DNA from: Eubacteriales Family XIII. Incertae Sedis bacterium
Lineage (GTDB): Bacteria; Bacillota; Clostridia; Peptostreptococcales; Anaerovoracaceae
Reading direction: 5' to 3'
Assembly (NCBI GenBank): GCA_031283865.1
Contig: JAITAX010000040.1
Span: 1-8,334, forward strand
DNA length: 8,334 bases
Shown here: positions 1 through 7,800 of the stretch, piece after piece
Position numbering within the stretch: the stretch's first letter is position 1
How the letters are laid out: every line of letters starts with the position of its first letter
The notes under the pieces: model-generated
The model's input: only the letters and a program-made list of their open reading frames with translations
What the model was told of the DNA's origin: nothing
The model's database searches: none
Program-made: the position numbers and the translations under genes

Positions 1-17
1 GAAATTTGCGTGGTGGG

Positions 18-28
18 TGAGTAGTAAC
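18..28 (+). repeat. TGAGTAGTAAC motif, copy upstream of cheV
   Basis: An 11-base sequence identical to the reverse complement of 8297-8307. It reads in the direction of cheV and ends 39 bases before the -10 box. The bases after it are also similar in the two copies (TGAAAAT versus CGGAAAT). Confidence 0.55.
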
Positions 29-67
29 TGAAAATCAACCCTTGCAGAATTTGATTTTTTGTTGTAC

Positions 68-73
68 TATAAT
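68..73 (+). promoter_or_regulatory. Candidate -10 box of the cheV promoter
   Basis: A perfect TATAAT lies about 105 bases before the cheV start, in the only AT-rich stretch upstream of the gene. No good -35 box sits at 16-18 bases. The nearest candidate, TTGCAG at 42-47, leaves a 20-base spacer, and there is no TG extension before the -10. Taken literally this gives transcription from about base 80 and a leader of about 100 bases. The poor -35 suggests either a weak promoter or one needing an activator, but this is inference from sequence only. Confidence 0.5.
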
Positions 74-104
74 AGTAGATTTGACCTTTGAGGGAAAGAT
101 ACAT

Positions 105-122
105 CGGCGCGGAGCCGCGCCG
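105..122 (+). other. GC-rich hairpin in the cheV leader
   Basis: Bases 105-112 (CGGCGCGG) are followed by AG and then the exact reverse complement CCGCGCCG at 115-122, so a very stable stem forms; in practice the loop would open to about four bases. No run of T follows, so it is not a standard terminator. It sits between the candidate -10 box and the ribosome site of cheV and would be in the 5' untranslated RNA. It may stabilise or structure the leader; no known riboswitch class was recognised. Confidence 0.4.
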
Positions 123-164
123 TCGTTAAGAAGAATCCGGAAAGGAATACGGCGACCGATATGG

Positions 165-169
165 AAGGA
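165..169 (+). promoter_or_regulatory. Ribosome binding site deciding the cheV start
   Basis: AAGGA (part of GGAAGGAAA) ends nine bases before the ATG at 179, which is good spacing. The other in-frame ATG, at 161, has its nearest AAGGA at 142-146, fourteen bases away. This favours 179 as the true start. Confidence 0.65.
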
Positions 170-178
170 AATTCGTTT

Positions 179-1099
179 ATGCAAACCGACATACTGCTGG
201 AGTCCGGCACGAACGAGCTTGAAATCATGGAGTTCACGATTGCGGGTGAGATTTTTGGCATCAACGTGGCCAAGGTGCGCGAGATCATGAAGTTCTCGCC
301 CTTGAAGCCGATGCAGAACGCGCATCCCGCGATTGAGGGGATATTCAAGCCTCGCGAGGACGTGATTACGGTCATCGATCTGGCAAAATACCTCGGTCTT
401 GGCGCGTCCGACTACGTTGAGCGCGACATATTCATGATTACGGAATTTAACAGTCAGGTGATCGGTTTTCACGTGCATTCCGTGGTCGGCATCGACAGGA
501 TCTCTTGGAACAACATCAAGAAGCCCGACACGGTGATCTACGGCGGCGGCGAGGGCGTTGCCACGGGCATAGCCGAGTACGACAGCCGGCTGATCACGAT
601 ACTCGACTTTGAGAAAATCGTGGCGGAGATCGCGCCTTTGACGGGCATACAGGTCTCCGACATAGAGAAGCTCGGGCCGCGCAACCGCTCGAATCTGCCG
701 ATCTTGGTCGCGGAGGATTCCATGCTGCTTTCGAAGATGATCTTGGAGTCGCTGCACAAGGCGGGCTATGTGAATACGATCAAGACCGACAACGGGCAGG
801 AAGCCTACGATTTCCTTGAAGAGGCCAAGCACGAGGGCGACGTCGACACGCACGTGGCCTGCGTGATCTCCGACATCGAGATGCCGCGCATGGACGGGCA
901 CCACCTGACGAAGCTGATCAAGACCGATCCGGAACTCAAAACGCTCCCCGTGATCCTGTTTTCATCGCTGATTAACGAGGAAATGAAGCTGAAAGGCAAG
1001 GAGGTCGGCGCGGACGCGCAGATATCGAAGCCTGAAATCGCGAATTTGGTGCGGCTTATCGACGAGTTGACCGCTGCCAAATCCCTCGCGAAAGCATAG
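179..1099 (+). CDS. cheV: Chemotaxis protein CheV (CheW-like domain fused to a receiver domain)
   Basis: This 306-residue protein belongs to the CheV family, close in length to B. subtilis CheV. CheV links chemoreceptors to the kinase CheA at the cytoplasmic receptor array, and phosphorylation of its receiver domain tunes adaptation. Residues about 10-155 form the CheW-like coupling domain; the N-terminal ILLESGTNELEIMEF and the internal IEGIFKPREDVITVIDLAKYL are family signatures. Residues about 173-298 form the receiver: acidic pair E179/D180, phosphoacceptor D232 in SDIEMPRMDG, S262 in ILFSSL and K284 in QISKP. The D-S and D-K spacings (30 and 52) match those of CheY. Q281 occupies the position of the CheY switch tyrosine. 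The ATG at 179 is chosen over 161 for its better ribosome site and because family members begin close to ILLE. No other chemotaxis gene is in the window, so it appears to be a single-gene unit ending at the terminator at 1147. Confidence 0.95.
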   Translation: MQTDILLESGTNELEIMEFTIAGEIFGINVAKVREIMKFSPLKPMQNAHPAIEGIFKPREDVITVIDLAKYLGLGASDYVERDIFMITEFNSQVIGFHVHSVVGIDRISWNNIKKPDTVIYGGGEGVATGIAEYDSRLITILDFEKIVAEIAPLTGIQVSDIEKLGPRNRSNLPILVAEDSMLLSKMILESLHKAGYVNTIKTDNGQEAYDFLEEAKHEGDVDTHVACVISDIEMPRMDGHHLTKLIKTDPELKTLPVILFSSLINEEMKLKGKEVGADAQISKPEIANLVRLIDELTAAKSLAKA

Positions 1100-1146
1100 C
1101 GCGTTCCGGTCGAATCGCGGCGTGCGGCTGCGAAAGAGAGAATAGC

Positions 1147-1180
1147 CAAGGCCCCGGCGCGCCGCGCCGGGGCCTTGTTT
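1147..1180 (+). terminator. Terminator hairpin between cheV and the HD-domain gene
   Basis: Bases 1147-1159 and 1165-1177 are perfect reverse complements (13 pairs, arms CAAGGCCCCGGCG and CGCCGGGGCCTTG) around a five-base loop CGCCG, followed by TTT. It starts 48 bases after the cheV stop codon and 43 bases beyond the stop of the convergent HD gene. The T tract is short on the plus strand and poorer still on the minus strand, so termination is most likely for cheV, though the stem could act on both transcripts. Confidence 0.8.
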
Positions 1181-1219
1181 CGCTTGCGGGCGTTCACAGC
1201 CGCGCCCGCGCGCGCTGCG

Positions 1220-1786
1220 CTACTGTTCGCAACTGCGCATGGCGAGGATCGTTTCGTCGATCAGGCGGTCAAGCTCCCAGCCCAGCATGGCCGCGCCGCG
1301 CTCGATGGTTTCCCTGGAGCAGCCGGCCGCGAAATTCAGGGTCTTGTATTTCTTTTTCACGGACTTCAGCTCCAGATCCTGCACGCTCTTCGAGGGCCGC
1401 ATGATGGCGCAGGCCCAGATGAGGCCCGTCAACTCGTCGGCGGCGTACAGCAGCTTTTCCATCTCGTGTTCCGGCGCGTACCCCGCGGGCGACAGACCGT
1501 AGCCGTGGCTCGCGATTGCGCGAATCAATTCGTGGCTCGCGCCGCGCGCCGCGAGAAGCTCCTGTACCTTGATGCAGTGCTCGTCCGGGTAGAGTTCAAA
1601 ATCCAGATCGTGCAGGAGCCCCACCTGCGCCCAAAAATCGGCCTCCTCCGCGTAGCCCAACTTTTCGGCGAAATACCGCATGACGCCCTCCAGCGTCAGC
1701 GCGTGCCGCAGGTGAAATTCCTCTTTGTTGTATTCCTCGAGCAGCGCCATCGCTTCCTCTCTTGTGAAATCAGGCATTTTTGGCAT
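1220..1786 (-). CDS. HD-domain protein, predicted metal-dependent phosphohydrolase
   Basis: This is a 188-residue cytoplasmic protein with no signal peptide or membrane segment. It shows the HD-superfamily metal-binding pattern: H28 (HLRHAL), the H59-D60 doublet in GLLHDLDFE, H94 in IASHGYG and D117 in YAADELTG. HD proteins of this kind hydrolyse phosphate esters of nucleotides or related substrates using divalent metals; the substrate here cannot be told from sequence. It is not the HD-GYP type and has no partner domain. The start at 1786 is well supported: an in-frame TGA lies six bases upstream and TGAGGT lies ten bases before the ATG. A second ATG at 1779 is less well placed. It lies 70 bases downstream of the surface-protein gene on the same strand with no terminator seen between, so co-transcription is possible. 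Family confidence is high, specific function unknown. Confidence 0.85.
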   Translation of the reverse strand: MPKMPDFTREEAMALLEEYNKEEFHLRHALTLEGVMRYFAEKLGYAEEADFWAQVGLLHDLDFELYPDEHCIKVQELLAARGASHELIRAIASHGYGLSPAGYAPEHEMEKLLYAADELTGLIWACAIMRPSKSVQDLELKSVKKKYKTLNFAAGCSRETIERGAAMLGWELDRLIDETILAMRSCEQ

Positions 1787-1796
1787 GTTTCAATTT

Positions 1797-1802
1797 ACCT
1801 CA
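1797..1802 (-). promoter_or_regulatory. Ribosome binding site of the HD-domain gene
   Basis: On the minus strand TGAGGT lies ten bases before the ATG at 1786. This, with the in-frame stop just upstream of that ATG, fixes the start. The 70-base gap to the surface-protein stop contains only a weak 5-pair stem (1804-1817) and no clear promoter. Confidence 0.6.
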
Positions 1803-1856
1803 CGCGGCCCTTGCCGCTTTCTTCGTTTGCCGGCGCATGGCGGGGTTAAAGGGTTT

Positions 1857-4800
1857 TTAATCCGCCGTTTCCGTCGCCGCCGCCGTTTTCGTCGCCTCCA
1901 TAAACCTGTGCAGCATGGCCGCGACCTCGGCCCTTGTGGCGATGCCCTTGGGATCGAAGAGATTGCCGGGTCTGCCGTTGATGATCCCCGCGCAATACAG
2001 TGTCTCAATCGCTTCGGACGCGTATTCGGAAATGTCGCCCTCATCCGCAAAGGCGATGAAAGGCCGCAGGACGGGCAGCTTCCTTTCGGCCGGCCGCGCG
2101 TAACGGAGCAGCAGCGCGGCCATCTGCTCGCGCGTTATCGCGGCGTCCGGCGCGAAGAGCCGGTCCCCTATGCCGTCCGCGATGCGGTTTTGCGCCGCCC
2201 AGTCCACAGCCTCGGCGTACCAAGTCCCGCGCATCACGTCCGTAAAGATTGCCTCTTCGCCGCCGCCGGGACTGCCGGCGAGCCGGTACAGCACCGTCAC
2301 AAACATGGCGCGCGTCATGGGCAGGGCCGGCGAGAAGGTGTTCTCGCTCGTTCCGGTGAACAGGCCGCGTTCGTAGGCGTATTCCACATCGTCGTAGAAC
2401 CAGTCGTCCGCGTGCACGTCGATAAAGGGATTGACGCCGCCCGCGTCCGGGGCGCCATTGTCTTCGGACGCCGGCTCGGGTTTTGTCTCGGGCAAGTAGC
2501 CGTCCGTCGAGGGCGCAAATGCGCTTCCCGCAGAACTGACGGTAAAATACAGCGCGACGGTCTTCTCAAAGCTGCCGCCGTACTGCGTCGCGTCGCCGCT
2601 GACCGTCACGGTGGCGACATAACTTCCGCTCGCGAGCCCTTGCTTCGGCACGGCGGTGAATGTCGCGGAACCGCCGACGGCTATGCTGTCGATCACGCCG
2701 CTCGAGAGCGTGAAACTGTCCGCGTCGCCCGCCGTAAGCTCCGCCGCCAGCCTGCCCGTCGGCCGGCTGCCCGTGTTCGTGACCCTTATCGTCGCGGGCG
2801 CGACGGCGCCGTAACCGTAATTCGCGGTCGGAAACGCGAGCGTCGCCGCATCGAGCGATATTCCCCAGATCGGCGCCGCGCCGTAGTTCGCCGTGAATGT
2901 CGCGTCCTCCATCGGCATTGTGATCGTGGCGATCCTCGCGGTCGGAGGTCGCAGCAGCGATACGCTTGCCTCCGGCAGGGTGATCGTCCATTTGACGAAA
3001 GCTTCACCGCTCGCGGGTTCCCGGCCCGCGATTTGCACGCGCGCGCCCGCAGGATATTCGCCGCTGCCCGTGCCGTTTTCGACGGTGAGCGTATAGATCG
3101 GCACGATGCCGCTGATCTCGATCTTTCCGATGGCGGCGGAGTATTCAGCAGTGCTGTTTTTTTTCAGTACCGCGTGGAATGTGTGCGTGCCGTTTTTGTT
3201 CGTCCAGCCGGCCGGCAGCGTGACGGTCAATTGCTTCGCAAGGTTGCTTTTGGGGTCACCGTCGAAAATATACGGCCTATTCGTCTCATTCCCCACAGTA
3301 AAATACGTCGCGGGATCGTCGTTCGGGCCGGGGTAAGACTTTTCCGTAAGCCGGCGGCCGTCGACGTAGAACGCTTCGAGCGTCCAATCATCGGACTCTT
3401 TGTCCAAGCGCAGGGTGTAGGCGGGCGCGGCGTAGGGGCGTGCGTTCGGGTCATTCGACGGATCCAAATTTATGGCCGACAGATTCTGGTGCGTGTCCGA
3501 CAGGCTCGTCAGGAAATTTCGCCCGGTTTCGCTCAGAAAATAGCTCGCTTCCGAGAAAGAATGAGCCTCCTTGACAATTGCGTTCTCTACGGGGAACCAT
3601 TCATTTATGCCGAAGCCGGGCAGGAAGATCTCCACCTCGCCGGCCCTTGTGGGAATGAAGAGCACGCGGTAGGTGTATCCCCGCAGCTTGCCGGTAGTCG
3701 CATCCGGGGACAGATCCGCGTCCACGCGCGCCACTTCGGTGATTTTCCCCGTCAGTTCATCCGAGCTGTCCTTGTACCGTATCTTGATTTTTCCCGAATA
3801 GGGATCGGGTGAACTCGGTTTTTCCTCTATCGCGTCCACGTTGATCGGGTAGTACGGGTTGCCGGCTGTGCCGCGCTTCAGCGTGAACTGCAGGACGCCG
3901 GAGGAGAAGCCGGCGACATTCGGCGTCACGGACGCGCTTTCGATTGCGCGCGGGATGCGCACCCTTGCCTCCTCGTTGCTCGCCAAGGCTTCGCCGCCCG
4001 ACCGCGCAAGCTGGTAAGCGTAGTCGTCTTTCAGGTTATTGCTTTCCAGATTGATCTTGATCTTTATCGCCGCGCCGTCCGCCGCGCTCAGCAGGGGCGT
4101 GACGGCGAGGGTGTAGGTTTTTTTGTCGCCGCTTACAGCGGTGAAATCATTGCCGGTCTTTACCGCGCCGCCTTGGACGACGACGTCGCTGTAGTCGAGA
4201 GCTATCGCGTGCTCGAAGCTGATCGTTACGGAATCCGTAAGTCCGGTGGTCGTGTTGACGGACGGAGTTGCGGAACGGATCTCCGCTTTTTTGTGCACTG
4301 CGAATGAGATATCATATTGGCCGAGTGAGGCGTCGCTCGCGTTCTTAAATTCCACCGTGGCTGTGTATTTGCCGGCCGACAGGCCGTCCTTGGGCATCAC
4401 CGCTATCGCCGCACTTGTCACAAAGCAATCCGCGTTTGTGCCCGTCAATGCCGCGGATACGGCATCGGTGACGGAGGGGGCAGTTTTCGCGCCAACCGGC
4501 GCATAGCCCTCGTATACATCGCCGAAGTCTATGGCGCCATAGGTGCAGATCGTCACAGAAGCGGGTTTGCTGTGGAAAGCAAAAGGTGCTACGGTGCTTG
4601 CGGCTGTGCGCACGTAGTATGTACCCAAGAGATTATCGATGGAGTTACCTGTTACAAGCGTCCAAGAGGCTGAGGACGATGCGCGATATTCCATCGTGCC
4701 GTTCACGCCCGATATCTTGCCGTTCAGCCCCGGTTCCGCCGGCTGTACGGCTGCGATTCCCGCCGGCGCGGGCAGGCGCTTGGGCAGTTCGAGGATCTGC

Positions 4801-7800
4801 GGTTCGCTGTCCACCGTCTTCTCTCCGCCCATCTTCACGACGCTGAGCGTGAAAGTCGCGGTGCCGGTGCCTGCCGCTTCTATAAATTCCGTAATCGAAA
4901 GCTCGCTGCCGGTCGCCTGCCGTTCCGCGCCGTTGATCGCATAGCGCGCATTCGTGACAAGCCCCGTAAACGTTTCATCCTGATAGTTCAGTATGGCGGC
5001 CGGCGTAGTTTCCGGCACAGCCTTGTATACCGTGACGGACGGCTCGACATAACCGGGACTTGTCGTATTCACCGTATACATATTGCCGGCGGCGTCCGTC
5101 CAATTGAATATTCTTACGGTTGCGTCCTCCTTGTTTTTGAGAACCTTTATGCCGACGCGCCACTGCGTGTTCGGCGTCGTCCCGTTCTCCGGCGTGACGC
5201 TTGTGACGACGGCATTCGAAATTTCATTGATTTCAACGTATTTCGACGTCAGCCCCGCGACGGTCTTGTCGAAAGTCAGAGTGATGTATTTCGTATCGCT
5301 CCTGCCGTCTGCGCCTCGGTCTGCCGCATCTGTAGGCGGAGGACTTGCAAAAACCGTGACCTTGTAATTCTTGCTCGCCTTTATCGTATACTGCGCGGCC
5401 GCGCCGCAGAAGCTCCCGTCCGTCGCTTTCGTCCGCACTTGGTAGACGCCGGGCGCGAGGCCCGCGATCACGCTTTCGGCAGCGTTCTGCCACGCGCCGC
5501 CGGCGTGCCGGTATTCCATGCCCGCCGCAACAATGCCCGTGAGACTGCCGTTCTCCCCCGCGTAGACTTCATCAACCTTCGAGACACCCGTCGGCGCGGC
5601 CGGGCGCGGGGGTATGGGTAGGCTTTGCGGCAAGCTGTTCAGCGCCGTGTTCGCGTTCGTCTTGACGATCTCGAGCGTCGCGCCGAGTTGATCGTTCGTG
5701 ATCTCCATCTTGCCCGCGCCCGTCGTCCGCGACACGCCGTTCACCGTGTAGAGCGCGCCTTGTGCAAAGTCCTTAAGCTGTTCGTTCGCATAATCTATGA
5801 CGACAGCGGGCGTCGCCTCGCGCACGGCGAGGCTCAGCTGCGCCGTCGCCGTTCTGCCGCCGGTATAGGCGACCGTGACCGTCGCCGTGTGTACGCCGAC
5901 GGGCAGGCCCGTTGCGGGCTGTACCGTCCACGTGGCTATGCTCCCTCCGGCGGCGACGCCGCTTCCGCTTCCGCCCACGGTGAATTTCAAAGGCTCCGAG
6001 GAGCTGACGCCCGTGATCGTCGCCGCCGTGTTACCGCTGCTGCGGATGCTGAGATTCTGCGCGCCGACCGGCGCATAGCCTGCGGATACGGCGACGAAAG
6101 TCGGCGCGGTCACATTCAGCGTAAAGGTCTGCGCCGCGACATCGACCGCCGTCGCCGCGCTCTTGAACGCGCTCGCCGTCGACTTGTACCGCACGTAGTA
6201 TCTTCCGTCCGTGAGCGGCGTCGAACCCGCGGCGCAAGTCGCCCACGCGCTCGCGGACGCCGATGTTGCATATTCCATGCCCCCGTCCGTACCCGTGATG
6301 TAGCCCGGTATGCTCGCGATCTGCGGCGCGGCGGGGCGCGCGGGTATATTGGGCGCCTGCGCCGCGCTCTCGGCGGAGGAAGCCGTGCCGGGCTTTACGA
6401 TCTCGATCTGCGAACCGAACCAAGCGTCGTCTATGGCAATCCCGCCCGCCGCCGCCGTGTACTCGCCGCCGTTGATTCGGTAGACCGTACCCGCGGCAAG
6501 CCCCGTCAGCCTTTCGTTGGCATAATCGATGCCGGCGGCCGGCGTCGCCTCGCGCCCGATGGTGGAGAATGTGAAAGTTTGTGTCGCGGGATTCATCGCG
6601 TTGCCTGAGGTGTTCACAAAGCCGCTGACGGTCACGGTATAGGTCTTGCCGTAGTCTACGGCGCCCAGGAAAGGCAGCGTCAGCTTGCCGTGCGAGGCGT
6701 CCCAGCGCGGATCGTTCGGCATGACGTGGCCGCCCGCGAACGGAATATCGTTTGTCCCGTCGCGGACCGCCACGCTTCCGACCGTCACCGCGTTGATTTC
6801 GCTCGCAAAGGAGAGGACGATCTCCCGCGCGTTCTCCGGATATACGTTTGTCGCGCCGTTTGCGGGCGCGGTCAGCGCCGGTTTCGGCGTGACGGTGTAC
6901 CGCAGCTCCGCTGCGGTTTCTTCCGAGATGTTCCCGCCGGAGTCGAGGGCGCGGGCGTATACCGTGACGCCGCCGCCCTGCACTATGGGCGTCGCGACGG
7001 CCTGTGAGCCGTCGAGGATGAAATGGCCGTCGTCCGCATCGGCGTAATCATGCCATACGGGATCGGCGCCGATTCTGTATTGGTATTTCCGCACGCCGTT
7101 CCGGTCCTCCGAGCCGCCCATCGTGAAGCGCATGAGCGTGGGCGTCATGCCCTCCGTCTGCTGCGCGATCACGGGCGGTGTCGGCGGCGTGTAGTCCTCC
7201 ACGATCTCAGCGTTCGGGCTGTCTTCGGACAGGATGATGTTGTTACCGGCGGCATTGAATTGCACGCTCGGCGCGTATTCGTTGAATACGTAGAACTGCT
7301 GCAGGAAAGTTTCTTGAAAAGAGCCGCCGGCGGAGGCGGTGAAGCCGATGTAGTATTGGCTGCCGAGCTTCTCCTCGATGTTTGCGTTTATTATCGAAAT
7401 GGGGTCTGCGGGCTTTGTCGGCGTGTCGTTCAGGTAGAACTTCATTGTGCCGTCCTTGGAGTTGTAATCCACCCAGCCGTAGATGGTGTAATTTTCCGCG
7501 TTGTTGTATTTTATGCCCGATGCGGGCGCGTATAAAACGCTTCCCGCTTGATCCTCCGCCTCGTTCCTGATGCCGTCTTCGCCTCTCGATACAAGCGGCA
7601 CCTTGTCTGCGGGATGGCACGCGGCGGCGTTCCCTTTCGGATATGCAGGATTGTAGAAAGTATCGTACAGAAAGGCGTAGCTGTTCTTGATGCCCGTATA
7701 CGCCATGTTCCCGCCGCTCACACCGACGGTGTTTGAATCCCTCGCGACGACGAAGCACCAGCCGTCGGCCGCGCCGTAGCCCGTGGCTGCGACGTATGTT

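Noticed and set aside
161..178. ATG at 161 as the cheV start
   Set aside because: Its nearest Shine-Dalgarno-like sequence is fourteen bases away, whereas ATG 179 has one at nine bases and gives the usual family N-terminus.
80..178. Riboswitch in the cheV leader (for example c-di-GMP type)
   Set aside because: None of the conserved bases of known classes were found; only a simple GC hairpin is present.
35..904. Open frame of 289 codons on the minus strand
   Set aside because: It is antisense to cheV, whose CheW and receiver motifs are unmistakable; the antisense product is His/Arg/Val-rich without any recognisable domain.
1804..1817. Stem GCGGC/GCCGC between the adhesin and HD genes as a terminator
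   Set aside because: Only five pairs and no following T run on the minus strand.
1800..1838. Mini-ORF MRRQTKKAARAA on the minus strand, its stop overlapping the HD-gene ribosome site
   Set aside because: The overlap would suit translational coupling, but there is no ribosome site before its ATG and 12 codons in a GC-rich gap are expected by chance.
1725..3812. Open frame of 695 codons on the plus strand
   Set aside because: It is antisense to the adhesin gene and begins inside the HD gene. Its product is an arginine-rich low-complexity string with no motif, as expected from the complement of GC-rich codons, while the minus strand encodes clear SLH and beta domains.
5625..6608. Open frame of 327 codons on the plus strand
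   Set aside because: It is an arginine-rich shadow of the repeat region of the adhesin gene, with no ribosome site or domain.
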